A program made the position numbers and the translations under genes. 64,000 bases of DNA from positions 88,188 to 152,187 of the forward strand of contig NZ_FUXJ01000010.1 in NCBI RefSeq assembly GCF_900167045.1, written 5' to 3'. The stretch's first letter is position 1, and each line of letters starts with the position of its first letter. Positions 39,227 through 49,461 of the stretch are shown here, one piece after another. The notes below the pieces were generated by a model. That model was not told the origin of the DNA, ran no database searches, and saw only the letters and a program-made list of their open reading frames with translations. The stretch is from Legionella maceachernii. Its GTDB lineage: Bacteria > Pseudomonadota > Gammaproteobacteria > Legionellales > Legionellaceae.

Positions 39227-40702
39227 CTACTCAAACCAAGGTGCACGAGCTTTCATGATTAATTCGCCGGCTTTCTTTTCTGTCATACCACGGATATCAA
39301 GTAACTCATCGACCGAATGTTCAGCCAACTCTTCCATCGTCGTAATTCCTTTAGCTGCCAAACTAGTGGCTAATTCCTCGGTCATTCCTTCCATGGTAAG
39401 AAGTGAATCCGAAGGACTAGCTAACCCCTGGCCAGATGTTAGTGCTTGAGTTAACAGAGTATCATTTGCTCGATTCCTTAACTCTTCAACAATTTCTTCG
39501 TCAAACTCTTCGATCGCCATCAGTTCTTCTTTAGGAACATAGGCAATTTCCTCTAAAGAAGAGAACCCATGGGAAACAAGAAGATTGGCAATTTCTTCAT
39601 CAATTTCTAGAGCTGAGGTGAATAACTTAACAATTTTATTAGACTCTTCTTGGGTTTTGCTGTTGAATTCTTCAACAGTCATGACGTTTAGCGTCCACCC
39701 TGTAAGCTGGCTTGCTAATCTTACATTTTGCCCATTTCGGCCAATAGCCTGAGATAATTGGTCCTTTTGTACCGCCAAATCCATCGTATGGCTATCTTCA
39801 TCAACAACAATGGATGAAATTTCAGCCGGCGCCATCGCATTAATCACGAGCTGGGCAGGATTATCGTCCCATAAAATTATATCAACGCGCTCACCACCTA
39901 ACTCACTAGAAACTGCCTGTACTCGAGCGCCGCGCATTCCCACACAAGCCCCAACTGGATCGATACGCCCATCGTTTGTTTTAACCGCAATTTTAGCACG
40001 ATTGCCAGGTTCACGTGCAGCCGCTTTCACATCAATCACGTTTTCCCCGATTTCTGGCACTTCTATACGAAATAGCTCAATAAGCATTTCATTACGAATA
40101 CGGCTGACAAACAGTTGAGGCCCGCGCGCTTGTGGCGTAATTTCGTACAAATAAGCACGAACTCTATCGTTCGGTCTAAACATCTCGTTGGGCAACATCT
40201 CATTACGCGGCATAAACGCTTCTGCCTTCCCACCTAGATCAATGATAATATTATCACGAGTTACTTTTTTAACCGTACCATAGACAAGCTGGCCTAGTTT
40301 ATTCCTGAATTGATCAACAATTTGTTGTCTTTCCGCTTCACGAACCTTCTGCATAATGACTTGGCGAGCTGTTTGCGCTGCAATTCTGCCAAATTCGATA
40401 GAGGGCATTGGTTCTTCAATTCGCCCACCAATCTCTATTGTTGGAACACGCTCTCTCGCTTGTTCCAAAGTCAGTTCCCTTTCTGGGTACTTCAGTTCTT
40501 CTTCGGCTACTACATCCCAATACCTAAAGGTTTCATACTCCCCGGTCCGTGGATTAAGCTTAACTCTAACACCAATATCTTTATCAGTGAGCTTGCGAGT
40601 AGCAGATTCAAGGGCCGATTGGATTGCTTGCAAAACAACTTCCTTAGACACACCTTTTTCGTTTGATAATGCCTCAGCAACTAATAACAATTCTTTGCTC
40701 AT
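39227..40702 (-). CDS. nusA: Transcription termination/antitermination factor NusA
   Basis: A 491-residue RNA-polymerase-binding elongation factor: N-terminal domain, S1 ([27 protein letters not shown], landmark), two KH domains ([14 protein letters not shown] and [13 protein letters not shown]), and two acidic C-terminal repeats with helix-hairpin-helix-like motifs ([15 protein letters not shown] and [12 protein letters not shown]). The ATG at 40702 is preferred over a GTG at 40720. It starts 10 bases after the rimP stop. Confidence 0.97.
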   Translation of the reverse strand: MSKELLLVAEALSNEKGVSKEVVLQAIQSALESATRKLTDKDIGVRVKLNPRTGEYETFRYWDVVAEEELKYPERELTLEQARERVPTIEIGGRIEEPMPSIEFGRIAAQTARQVIMQKVREAERQQIVDQFRNKLGQLVYGTVKKVTRDNIIIDLGGKAEAFMPRNEMLPNEMFRPNDRVRAYLYEITPQARGPQLFVSRIRNEMLIELFRIEVPEIGENVIDVKAAAREPGNRAKIAVKTNDGRIDPVGACVGMRGARVQAVSSELGGERVDIILWDDNPAQLVINAMAPAEISSIVVDEDSHTMDLAVQKDQLSQAIGRNGQNVRLASQLTGWTLNVMTVEEFNSKTQEESNKIVKLFTSALEIDEEIANLLVSHGFSSLEEIAYVPKEELMAIEEFDEEIVEELRNRANDTLLTQALTSGQGLASPSDSLLTMEGMTEELATSLAAKGITTMEELAEHSVDELLDIRGMTEKKAGELIMKARAPWFE

Positions 40703-40712
40703 TATTCGTCTC

Positions 40713-41159
40713 TCACTCACTTATCAAGTTTGCTTTTACTATGTGGGGGAAGGGTATTTCCAGCGGCTCTTCCCCCACTTTTAGCATCAATACATCTTCA
40801 TCTACATTTACAATGGTGCCCGTTAATTTACGACTGCCATTGACTGGCTTGAATAGTTTAACCTGAATGTTCTGTCCCAAATATCGCCTATATTGGTCTT
40901 TATAAAATAAAGGGCGAGGTATACCAGGAGAAGAAACCTCTAAACTGTAATTCCCTGAAATGGGATCTTCTACATCCAAGAAGGCACTTATTTGTTTACT
41001 TACTCGTTCGCAATCGTCAATGGTAATTCCGTCTTCCTTATCAATGTATATACGCAGCAGCGAATGCTTTTTTTGTGGTACGTATTCGCATCCCCATAGC
41101 TCGTATCCAAGATCAGCGATCAACGGCCTTAGCATCACTTCAATTTCATTTCGTATCAT
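40713..41159 (-). CDS. rimP: Ribosome maturation factor RimP
   Basis: A 148-residue 30S assembly protein: [35 protein letters not shown] and [12 protein letters not shown] are typical. The ATG at 41159 (GAG 6 bases before it) gives the family's usual length; a longer frame to 41192 is less likely. It is first in the rimP-nusA-infB-rbfA-truB cluster, downstream of the initiator tRNA gene and its terminator. Confidence 0.95.
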   Translation of the reverse strand: MIRNEIEVMLRPLIADLGYELWGCEYVPQKKHSLLRIYIDKEDGITIDDCERVSKQISAFLDVEDPISGNYSLEVSSPGIPRPLFYKDQYRRYLGQNIQVKLFKPVNGSRKLTGTIVNVDEDVLMLKVGEEPLEIPFPHIVKANLISE

Positions 41160-41340
41160 AAGCTGCTCACTGCCCGTGTTTTCTAACCACACATCCTAGA
41201 AGGCTATTTCATTATTTTATTAAGAAACGATTCTTCTGCCCAATGCGGCTCCTAAGGCCTAGGTTAGATTCAGGCACCATTTCGAAATGATTATCTTAAC
41301 GAGTCATCTGATGAACCTAGAAGCTTTTACAAGGCAAAAT

Positions 41341-41445
41341 TTACAAATTTTCTTTTTTGAACTTCACCTCGACATCCGCGGACTCCACCAGCGCTCGGAA
41401 ACCCTCCGCTCGAATACCCGAAAACCGCAGAAAATCAGTATGCAA
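41341..41445 (-). pseudogene. Possible cold-shock-domain remnant
   Basis: An open 34-codon stretch from a TTG, in the gap between the initiator tRNA and rimP. It encodes FSGIRAEGFRALVESADVEV, which aligns with the FSAIxxxGFRxLxEGxxVE part of cold-shock proteins. The N-terminal half of the domain (KWFN, FGFI) is missing, and the DNA here is clearly more GC-rich than its surroundings. It may be a decayed gene or a chance match. The rest of 41160-41553 holds no gene, only small dyads. Confidence 0.3.
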
Positions 41446-41519
41446 AAAAGAACTTGTTTATCTCTTGCTTTTGCCTTGGGCAAAGCTTGGTAGTACCCAA
41501 ACTACCGAATTAAACATAA

Positions 41520-41544
41520 TAAAAAACCCCAATAATGGGGTTTT
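41520..41544 (-). terminator. Terminator after the initiator tRNA
   Basis: On the minus strand AAAACCCC, a 6-base loop and GGGGTTTT, then more Ts, form a classical terminator just after the tRNA 3' end (arms 41523-41530 and 41537-41544). The flanking A-run makes it possibly bidirectional. Confidence 0.85.
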
Positions 41545-41553
41545 CAAAAAACT

Positions 41554-41630
<77 letters not shown>

Positions 41631-41902
41631 TCAGTTGAAGGCAAGTATACTCACCCTTCTTTAATTTATCAAGTTTTTTGTGGGGCATTAGGTTTTTTAT
41701 CAAACTGTGAACCTTTGCGGCCTATCCTGCGAACTGTATTGAGCAGAAATTATCTCTGTGTCCATGCAAATCCTGGAGCACGAGTAAACTCAGAGGTTGT
41801 GAAGAATAGCCGTCGCCTCTTGTAACTATTAAGCAGAACTAAATTGGTAGCCGCATTTTCCTCAATATTACCGCATAAATCTTATTCTGGACGAAAAACC
41901 CA

Positions 41903-43357
41903 TCAACCAGAAAAGGCATTCATACAAGCAGTAATTAATCCGGAGGGGAATATACCAAGGTAGAGTAAGGCAAGACAATTTATGGAAAAAACCATATTCA
42001 TCGGCCTAGAGAGCTTAACAGGCGTATTATCCACAGCGTCATCAAAATACATAACCTTGACGATCCGCAAATAATAGTATGCTCCAATCACTGCGAAGCA
42101 AAGACCAAGCACGGCAACCCAAGTCAGACCAACATCAACTAACGCTTTTAAGACAAGCAACTTAACAAAGAAACCTACTGTTGGAGGAATACCTGCCATC
42201 GAAAACATGACAATTAACATCATGAAAGCAAGCCATGGATTTCGTTTGTTCAAGCCTTTCAAATCATCCACATTCTCAATCTCTAATCCTTTGTTAGACA
42301 TCAATATGATTAAACCAAAAGCAGCAGCAGTCATCAGGGAATAGATCAAAATATAATATAAGGCTGATGCATAACCTTCAGCACTGGCGGATAAAATTCC
42401 AAATAAAGCAAAACCCATGTGAGAAATTGCTGAATACGCTAAAAGTCGCTTTATATTATTTTGTACAACCGCAAACAAGTTACCCAATCCTGTCGATAAT
42501 AAGGCCATAACAAGTAGTAATTGCTGCCACTGTGCCGCTAATCCTGGCAATCCTAATCCCAAAATTAATAATCGCATGGCCATACCAACAGCAGCAATTT
42601 TGGGAGCAGCACTAACAAATAGGGTCACTGAAGTTGGAGCGCCTTGATAAACATCGGGTGCCCACATATGGAAAGGAACGGAAGCTAATTTAAAGCCAAC
42701 GCCTGCGATAATAAATACAAGGGCGAATGATAATAGTGGGCTTTGTTGTTGTGCCCAATTGCTAGCAATCACGTTAGCAATATCCGTAAGCTCCAATTTA
42801 CCTGTCGCCCCATAAATTAAAGACATTCCATACAACAACATGCCTGAAGCGATTGCTCCCATAACAAAATATTTTAGAGCGGCCTCCGATGCATCACTGT
42901 TAGTACGACGAATAGCGGTCATTGCGTAAAGAGGAAGTGACAACAGTTCTAAACCTAAATAGATTGTTAACAAAGAATGAGCTGAAACCAAAATCATCAT
43001 ACCCAACGTAGAAAACAAGCCCAGTACATAATAATCACCAGACGGCATTTGTCGCTCGGTAATGTAATATTTTGAATAGAAAAAGCTCAGAAAAACTGAA
43101 ATGTAGATAAAGATTTTCATCAGGTGAGCAAGATCATCACTTATAAATTGACCACCTAAGGTTATACTTTTATAGCTCCCTATAAACAATACGCTGACAA
43201 AGGCTGCTAGAGCTAACCCAATCGACGCGCATATCAAAGTCAGCGATGGGAACCGATTGCGAAAGAACAGATCGGCCAATAAGGCAATGCAAGCCGTAAC
43301 CAATATAATCATCTCGGGTAAAGCAATGTGCACATTTTCAAGTAATGCTGTCATCAT
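41903..43357 (-). CDS. nuoN: NADH-quinone oxidoreductase subunit N
   Basis: A 484-residue antiporter-like membrane subunit of complex I, about 14 membrane segments, one of three proton-pumping modules. Typical segments: [14 protein letters not shown] with the key Glu, [17 protein letters not shown], and [25 protein letters not shown] doublet at the start (43357/43354). It is the last gene of the leftward nuoA-N operon; nuoM is 69 bases upstream. Confidence 0.97.
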   Translation of the reverse strand: MMTALLENVHIALPEMIILVTACIALLADLFFRNRFPSLTLICASIGLALAAFVSVLFIGSYKSITLGGQFISDDLAHLMKIFIYISVFLSFFYSKYYITERQMPSGDYYVLGLFSTLGMMILVSAHSLLTIYLGLELLSLPLYAMTAIRRTNSDASEAALKYFVMGAIASGMLLYGMSLIYGATGKLELTDIANVIASNWAQQQSPLLSFALVFIIAGVGFKLASVPFHMWAPDVYQGAPTSVTLFVSAAPKIAAVGMAMRLLILGLGLPGLAAQWQQLLLVMALLSTGLGNLFAVVQNNIKRLLAYSAISHMGFALFGILSASAEGYASALYYILIYSLMTAAAFGLIILMSNKGLEIENVDDLKGLNKRNPWLAFMMLIVMFSMAGIPPTVGFFVKLLVLKALVDVGLTWVAVLGLCFAVIGAYYYLRIVKVMYFDDAVDNTPVKLSRPMNMVFSINCLALLYLGIFPSGLITACMNAFSG

Positions 43358-43426
43358 GTTTGTTTAACCTTATGTGGCAAACAATCTACTAAAGTGAAAA
43401 CCTGCATTAGTAGACTGCAGTTAATT

Positions 43427-44932
43427 TTACAATTTTGATTTGTCAGCCTGCGCTAGAGTATGGCTTACTGTTTGATGCACATAGTCCAGCATAGGTTTGG
43501 GATAAACACCTAATGCTACAATCATTAAAGCCAATAATGCGAAGGCGCTTATTTCATACCCCGATAGATCCTTTAATTTTGCCACTTTTTCATTGGCAAC
43601 TGGGCCAAAAATGACTCGTTTATACATCCAGAGTGTGTAAGCAGCACCCGTGATTAATGTCGTTGCAGCCCAAAAGCCAATCCAAAAATTGGCTTTGATG
43701 CTACCCAAAATCACCATGAATTCACCAACAAATCCAGAAGTGCCCGGCAACCCTGCATTGGCCATTGCAAAAAGCATGAAAAAAGTCGCAAAAATTGGCA
43801 TCGTGTTAACAAGACCACCAAAGTCTTTAATTTGACGCGTGTGCATTCGATCGTAAATATAGCCGACACCAGCAAAGAGTCCGCTGGAGACAAAAGCGTG
43901 AGAAATAATAATCACAATAGCGCCTTCCAGTATAAGGCCCGCATTATTTAAACTCGATTGATGGGCTATGCTAAAAATTGCAAAGCAACCTAATGTCACA
44001 AACCCCATGTGCGAAATAGAAGAATAAGCGATTAATCGCTTCATGTCTTTTTGAATAATAGCCACTAACCCTATATAAACAACAGCGATAAGTGATAACG
44101 CTATCATCACCATTGCATATTTGTTGCAGGCATCAGGAACAATAGGTAGCGCAAAACGTATAAATCCATAAGCTCCTAGCTTCAATAGGATTGCTGCTAA
44201 CACCACCGAACCGCCAGCCGGGGCCTCTGTGTGCGCGTCCGGTAACCAGGTGTGTACAGGAAACATCGGGATTTTTACGGCAAAACCAAAGAAAAAACCG
44301 ATTAATATCAGCGTTTGTGCCGTCATGCTAAGTTTAAGTGCATAGAAAGTTTCGATTTTGAAACTTCCTGCCTGATAGCCCATATATAAGAAAGCAGCAA
44401 GCATAAGCACTGAACCCAAAAAAGTATAAAGGAAAAATTTAATCGCAGCATAGACGCGATTAGATGAGCCCCAGATACCAATAATTAAATACATGGGAAT
44501 CAGGGTTGCTTCCCAGAAAATGTAAAATACAATTGCATCCGTTGCTGAAAATACACCGACTAGTAAGCCTTGCATAATGAGAAAAGCAGCCATGTATTGC
44601 CCAACTCGAGTCTGAATGCTTTCCCAAGTTGCAAGAATAACAATAAGATTAGTAAAAATGCTTAGAACAATCAGGAGTAGAGATAAACCATCAATGCCTA
44701 AACTATAGCTAATGCCTAAGGCGGGCATCCACGAGATTTCGTCGATGTATTGCATACTGTAAGTATTGATATCAAATCCAGAAACCAAAGGAACGCACAT
44801 GATTAAAGTTAAAATTACCGTGAATAACGATAAATAACGGGATACATTAGGATTCTTATCATCGCCGGTAAGAAATACGAATACTCCCCCGATAATAGGT
44901 AACCAGATCAGTAAATTGAGCAAATGATGCAT
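43427..44932 (-). CDS. nuoM: NADH-quinone oxidoreductase subunit M
   Basis: A 501-residue antiporter-like complex I subunit. FWEATLIPMYLIIGIWG carries the conserved Glu; KIPMFPVHTWLPDAHTEAPA, MKRLIAYSSISHMGFVTLG and GLPGTSGFVGEFM are also present. It begins 15 bases after nuoL. Confidence 0.98.
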   Translation of the reverse strand: MHHLLNLLIWLPIIGGVFVFLTGDDKNPNVSRYLSLFTVILTLIMCVPLVSGFDINTYSMQYIDEISWMPALGISYSLGIDGLSLLLIVLSIFTNLIVILATWESIQTRVGQYMAAFLIMQGLLVGVFSATDAIVFYIFWEATLIPMYLIIGIWGSSNRVYAAIKFFLYTFLGSVLMLAAFLYMGYQAGSFKIETFYALKLSMTAQTLILIGFFFGFAVKIPMFPVHTWLPDAHTEAPAGGSVVLAAILLKLGAYGFIRFALPIVPDACNKYAMVMIALSLIAVVYIGLVAIIQKDMKRLIAYSSISHMGFVTLGCFAIFSIAHQSSLNNAGLILEGAIVIIISHAFVSSGLFAGVGYIYDRMHTRQIKDFGGLVNTMPIFATFFMLFAMANAGLPGTSGFVGEFMVILGSIKANFWIGFWAATTLITGAAYTLWMYKRVIFGPVANEKVAKLKDLSGYEISAFALLALMIVALGVYPKPMLDYVHQTVSHTLAQADKSKL

Positions 44933-44947
44933 ACCTTCACCTTATAA

Positions 44948-46921
44948 TCAGCCAAGTAACAACCAGCATAGGAAAATAAAAAGACCTAATACCATAAAAG
45001 TTGCATAATGGTATACGTATCCACTTTGTAGGTTTCGTCCCTTTTGTGCAAACCACCTAATTGTACGACCAGCTCCATTAACAATCATGCCATCGATAAG
45101 TCTTTGATCCCCAGTCTGGTAAAAAAATCCGCCCAATGCTTTAGTGCCACGAACGATAACATTCTCATTAAATGCATCGAACCAATACTTATTCACCAGG
45201 GTGCGGTAAATCCATGAAAATTTTTCTGATAACTTAGTGGGTAACGTGGGCATTGCGATGTAACAAATCCAAGCCACGACAATTCCAGCAATAACTAGCC
45301 AAAAGACCGGTGTAAGGAATGCATGCAATGCAGATTCCATGGGCGAACTCACTTCTCTTGCAATTTCAGCTAAAACATTATACTGAGGGAGCACAAACAA
45401 TGAATCTCCGAACAACGATGTGGTATTAAAAAGCATCGGCATATAGAGAATATAACCAATGATTACCGAAGGAATTGCCAACAATACCAGAGGCAGCCAT
45501 ACTACCCAGGGTGATTCATGCAGGTGTGATGAAGTGTGTTCATCCATGCGTGGCTCGCCGTGAAAGGTCATAAAGAGCGCTCGAAAAGTGTATACAGCTG
45601 TTACAAATGCGCCGATAGCCACACAAAAATAAGCATACCCTGAACCTGGAATTTCTGATAATTTGGCAGCTTCAATGATTGTGTCTTTCGAATAAAAACC
45701 TGCGAAGGGGGGTATTGCACAAAGTGCCAAGGAGCCAATGACAAAAGTGACATAGGTTATTGGCATCTTTCGCCATAGACCTCCCATCTTGCGCATGTCC
45801 TGCTCATGGTGCATGCCAATAATAACGGAACCTGCACCCAAGAATAATAAAGCCTTAAAACAGGCATGGGTGAGTAAGTGAAAAATGCCCGCACTGAACG
45901 CAGAGGCCCCCATTGCCACCATCATATAGCCAAGCTGTGACAAAGTTGAGTAGGCAACGACTCGTTTAATGTCATTCATTACAATGGCTAGAATTCCCGT
46001 GAACAAGGCCCCCGTTGCGCCGATGACTAAAATAACGCTTAGCGTTACTGTTGACAATTCGACCATGGGTGAAATTCTGGCCACCATAAAGACACCTGCG
46101 GTAACCATGGTTGCAGCATGGATTAATGCGGAAATTGGCGTAGGGCCTTCCATCGATTCGGGTAACCAAACATGTAGAGGTACCTGTGCAGATTTACCCA
46201 TGGCGCCAACGAAAAGTAATAAGCAAGTGACCGTGACTACTGACCATGGATGACCGTTGAACAATTCAATTGTCTGGGTAGCCAAACTGTCCGCGCTGCG
46301 AAAGACTGTTTCATAATCTAAGCTTCCAGTGTAACTTAAAACCAGTCCTATCCCTAAGATGAAACCAAAATCGCCTACACGGTTAACCAGAAAGGCTTTC
46401 AAGCTTCCTTGAATGGCCGACTCCCTTTGATACCAGAATCCAATGAGCAAATACGACACCAATCCAACCCCTTCCCAACCGAAGAATAGTTGTAAGAAAT
46501 TGTTCGCCGTAACCAGCATAAGCATCATGAAGGTAAACAGGGAAATATAGCTAAAGAATCGTTGATAACCGTCATCATCAGCCATGTAACCAATACTATA
46601 AATGTGAACCAAAAAAGAGACAAAGTTAACAACAACGATCATAATCGCTGTCAGGGGATCAATGAGGAATCCTATGTTAAACGCATAGGGAAATAAATCA
46701 CCTCCATTTGCCCAAGTGTATAGGTTGACATTGACGGGTTGGGAGGCACCACTCAGAATGACCGCCGAAACATAAATAGATAGAATAAGGGAAATCCCTA
46801 CACCAGCAATAGTGACCGTATGAGCACCAATACGGCCTATTTGATTGCGAAAGAAACCGGCAATCACCGACCCAATCAGAGGCGCTAAGACAATTATTAG
46901 ACAGAGTTGTTGAATGCTCAC
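44948..46921 (-). CDS. nuoL: NADH-quinone oxidoreductase subunit L
   Basis: A 657-residue antiporter-like complex I subunit. GWEGVGLVSYLLIGFW (with key Glu), KSAQVPLHVWLPESMEGPTP, DIKRVVAYSTLSQLGYM and the long C-terminal lateral helix region with its anchor (YVYHYATFMVLGLFIFLCWLLLG as end landmark) are seen. It starts 4 bases after the nuoK stop. Confidence 0.98.
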   Translation of the reverse strand: MSIQQLCLIIVLAPLIGSVIAGFFRNQIGRIGAHTVTIAGVGISLILSIYVSAVILSGASQPVNVNLYTWANGGDLFPYAFNIGFLIDPLTAIMIVVVNFVSFLVHIYSIGYMADDDGYQRFFSYISLFTFMMLMLVTANNFLQLFFGWEGVGLVSYLLIGFWYQRESAIQGSLKAFLVNRVGDFGFILGIGLVLSYTGSLDYETVFRSADSLATQTIELFNGHPWSVVTVTCLLLFVGAMGKSAQVPLHVWLPESMEGPTPISALIHAATMVTAGVFMVARISPMVELSTVTLSVILVIGATGALFTGILAIVMNDIKRVVAYSTLSQLGYMMVAMGASAFSAGIFHLLTHACFKALLFLGAGSVIIGMHHEQDMRKMGGLWRKMPITYVTFVIGSLALCAIPPFAGFYSKDTIIEAAKLSEIPGSGYAYFCVAIGAFVTAVYTFRALFMTFHGEPRMDEHTSSHLHESPWVVWLPLVLLAIPSVIIGYILYMPMLFNTTSLFGDSLFVLPQYNVLAEIAREVSSPMESALHAFLTPVFWLVIAGIVVAWICYIAMPTLPTKLSEKFSWIYRTLVNKYWFDAFNENVIVRGTKALGGFFYQTGDQRLIDGMIVNGAGRTIRWFAQKGRNLQSGYVYHYATFMVLGLFIFLCWLLLG

Positions 46922-46925
46922 GTTT

Positions 46926-47231
46926 TTAACCTTTTAAATGATTCATCATATCGACATCGATATTGCCCCTGTTACGGTATAGCAACACCACTATGGCCAA
47001 CCCTATGGCTGCTTCTGCAGCTGCGACTGTTAATATAAAGAAGACGAACACTTGACCTGCGACACCACCGTAATAGTGGGAAAAAGCGATGAAATTTGTA
47101 TTGACTGCTAATAGCATCAATTCAATGCACACCAGCAGCAATATGACGTTTTTACGATTTAACATGATGCCTACAAGACCTAGGCCAAATAAAATTGCTG
47201 CCAATATCAAATAGTGGTTTACCGGTATCAT
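46926..47231 (-). CDS. nuoK: NADH-quinone oxidoreductase subunit K
   Basis: A 101-residue three-helix complex I membrane subunit. Conserved acidic residues lie in [13 protein letters not shown] and in the following helix ([19 protein letters not shown]), both part of the proton path. Normal length. Confidence 0.97.
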   Translation of the reverse strand: MIPVNHYLILAAILFGLGLVGIMLNRKNVILLLVCIELMLLAVNTNFIAFSHYYGGVAGQVFVFFILTVAAAEAAIGLAIVVLLYRNRGNIDVDMMNHLKG

Positions 47232-47245
47232 TTCTATTCCTAGTG

Positions 47246-47893
47246 TTATTTCTCTGGCTTCATTTTGACAAGTTTTACTCTATCTTTAGGATCTGTCATG
47301 ATTTGCTTTACAATATCCTGCCGCTTAGAGCGAACTCCTCCGCGATGCGCTAATGTTACCGCAGAGATTATTGCAACCAAAAGAAGCGCAGCTGCAATTT
47401 CAAATGGAAGCACGTAATCGGTGTAAAGCACCAACCCTATTTTTTCGGTATTAGAGGGAGGGTTTACCGGAACCAAATAATTCTCGCTGTTAGTGGCTTC
47501 TTGATAAATTTCCGTAGCATTACTTTTCTCGACGCTTGTGGAAAAACTACCTTCGGGTACGGCTATCATCAGCAAGCCAACAAGCAAAGCGACCAAAATA
47601 AGCGCAAAAGGAAGATATCTTAGAAAATTGGATTTCACTGACTCAGTATCAATATTAAGCATCATGACCACAAACAAGAATAAGGTCATCACTGCCCCTA
47701 CATAAACCAGCACGAGAATGATTGCTAAAAACTCTGCTTCGGCCATAATCCAAATTACAGCGCTTGCGAAAAAGGTGACTACTAGAAAAAGCACACAGCG
47801 TACAGGGTTTTTTTGCGTAATTACCATCAGTGCTGACAGAATTGCTAGTCCTGCGAAACCATAAAAAACAATTTGTGTTAATAAATCATGCAT
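47246..47893 (-). CDS. nuoJ: NADH-quinone oxidoreductase subunit J
   Basis: A 215-residue five-helix complex I membrane subunit; [20 protein letters not shown] is the conserved third helix with the pi-bulge Tyr. The C-terminal tail is basic. It lies 14 bases before nuoK and 12 after nuoI. Confidence 0.96.
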   Translation of the reverse strand: MHDLLTQIVFYGFAGLAILSALMVITQKNPVRCVLFLVVTFFASAVIWIMAEAEFLAIILVLVYVGAVMTLFLFVVMMLNIDTESVKSNFLRYLPFALILVALLVGLLMIAVPEGSFSTSVEKSNATEIYQEATNSENYLVPVNPPSNTEKIGLVLYTDYVLPFEIAAALLLVAIISAVTLAHRGGVRSKRQDIVKQIMTDPKDRVKLVKMKPEK

Positions 47894-47905
47894 TTTCTAA
47901 CCCCG

Positions 47906-48406
47906 TTAGCGCCATTTCTTATCAGCTTCTCTGTCTGCAGCTAATCTTTTTTCCATTAAATCACCCACTGCAAGCAATTTTTCTTTGGTCATGATATTTT
48001 GACCGCGTTCGCTAATATGGTAATGGTGGATCGGTGTAACAACGATCGAATCAACTGGACATGATTCTTCGCATAAACCACAGTTGATGCATTTAAACAT
48101 GTCAATATCGTAACGTGTAGTCCGTCGTGAGCCGTCTTCTCGCGGTTCTGATTCGATAGTGATTGCGAGTGCGGGACACACGGCTTCACACAGTTTACAA
48201 GCTATACATCGCTCTTCACCATTGGGATAGCGGCGTAGTGCCAATAGTCCACGAAATCGCGGTGATAAAGGCGTCTGCTCTTCTGGAAATTGCACAGTTA
48301 CTTTTTTCTTAAAGAAATACAATCCTGTCACTTTCAAACCGGATAGTAATTCCAGAAGCAGAAAGCTGCGAAGATAATGTTTGATGTATCGATATGCTCT
48401 TTTCAT
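47906..48406 (-). CDS. nuoI: NADH-quinone oxidoreductase subunit I
   Basis: A 166-residue ferredoxin-like subunit carrying the N6a and N6b [4Fe-4S] clusters: [12 protein letters not shown] and [12 protein letters not shown]. An N-terminal amphipathic helix contacts the membrane arm. Normal length and complete cysteine sets. Confidence 0.98.
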   Translation of the reverse strand: MKRAYRYIKHYLRSFLLLELLSGLKVTGLYFFKKKVTVQFPEEQTPLSPRFRGLLALRRYPNGEERCIACKLCEAVCPALAITIESEPREDGSRRTTRYDIDMFKCINCGLCEESCPVDSIVVTPIHHYHISERGQNIMTKEKLLAVGDLMEKRLAADREADKKWR

Positions 48407-48426
48407 TAGCCTGCTCAGTTAACTGG

Positions 48427-49449
48427 TTAAAACCACGGTTTAAGCTGTGTCATGACCATCAATGCGGTCACAACGACCCACACAATAGTCAATGGAATTA
48501 ACACTTTCCACCCTAATCGCATTAATTGATCATAGCGATAACGCGGGAAAGTTGCCCGAATCCATAAGTACACAAAGAGGAAAAATGAGATTTTTACTAG
48601 TAACCATATAAATCCTGGGACAGGGAAGAAAATATCTTGGAGAACGGGGATCCCTTCGAAGGGTGATAACCATCCACCAAGAAATAAGAGCGCCATGATA
48701 GTGGAAATTAAAATCATACTGGCATACTCAGAGAGGAAAAATAGAGCGAACCCTATTCCTGAATACTCCACATGGAAACCCGCAACAATCTCAGACTCTC
48801 CCTCAGCTAAATCGAAAGGAGCTCGGTTTGTCTCAGCAATCCCCGCAATCCAGAACGTCATAAAAAGAGGTAACAGAGGAATAAACCACCAATGCCAAAT
48901 ACCACCGTGTTGTGACATAACAATGTCAGTTAAATTCATACTGCCTGCAGCAAGAAGAACCCCTACAATAGAAAAACCCATTGCGATTTCATAAGAGACT
49001 GTTTGCGCCGCACTTCTTAGTGAGCCAAACATGGCATATTTTGAATTCGATGCCCAGCCAGCAATTAGTACACCGTATACCCCTAAAGAACTCATCGCAA
49101 ATAGGTAGAGTACCCCGGCATTAATATTGGCCAGAACGATCCCTTGCGAGAACGGGATTACAGCCCAACCCGCTAAAGCAGGTGCAAGAGCAAATAACGG
49201 TGCAACAATAAAAAGATACCTGTTCGACTTGGTCGGGATAATGAGTTCTTTCGTAATGAGCTTAAATAAATCAGCAAATGGCTGTAGTAATCCCTTGAAC
49301 CCTACACGGTTAGGGCCTATGCGCACCTGAATATAACCAATCACTTTCCGCTCGGCATAAATCAGGTAAGCAACTCCAATGAGAAGTGGAATCACAATCA
49401 CTAAAATCTTTATTATTATCCACAGCAAAATGCCAATGTCTTGTAGCAT
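48427..49449 (-). CDS. nuoH: NADH-quinone oxidoreductase subunit H
   Basis: A 340-residue membrane subunit forming part of the quinone channel. [21 protein letters not shown], the [20 protein letters not shown] loop and [21 protein letters not shown] end (seen as [16 protein letters not shown]) are all present. It lies 12 bases after nuoG. Confidence 0.98.
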   Translation of the reverse strand: MLQDIGILLWIIIKILVIVIPLLIGVAYLIYAERKVIGYIQVRIGPNRVGFKGLLQPFADLFKLITKELIIPTKSNRYLFIVAPLFALAPALAGWAVIPFSQGIVLANINAGVLYLFAMSSLGVYGVLIAGWASNSKYAMFGSLRSAAQTVSYEIAMGFSIVGVLLAAGSMNLTDIVMSQHGGIWHWWFIPLLPLFMTFWIAGIAETNRAPFDLAEGESEIVAGFHVEYSGIGFALFFLSEYASMILISTIMALLFLGGWLSPFEGIPVLQDIFFPVPGFIWLLVKISFFLFVYLWIRATFPRYRYDQLMRLGWKVLIPLTIVWVVVTALMVMTQLKPWF

Positions 49450-49461
49450 ATCGTTACCTGT

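Noticed and set aside
40310..40784. Plus-strand frames of 118 and 142 residues opposite nusA
   Set aside because: Antisense shadows of nusA; they use frames imposed by its codons and have no start context.
41360..41440. GC-rich patch considered as a tRNA gene
   Set aside because: No cloverleaf, no T-loop GTTCRA and no acceptor pairing could be found on either strand.
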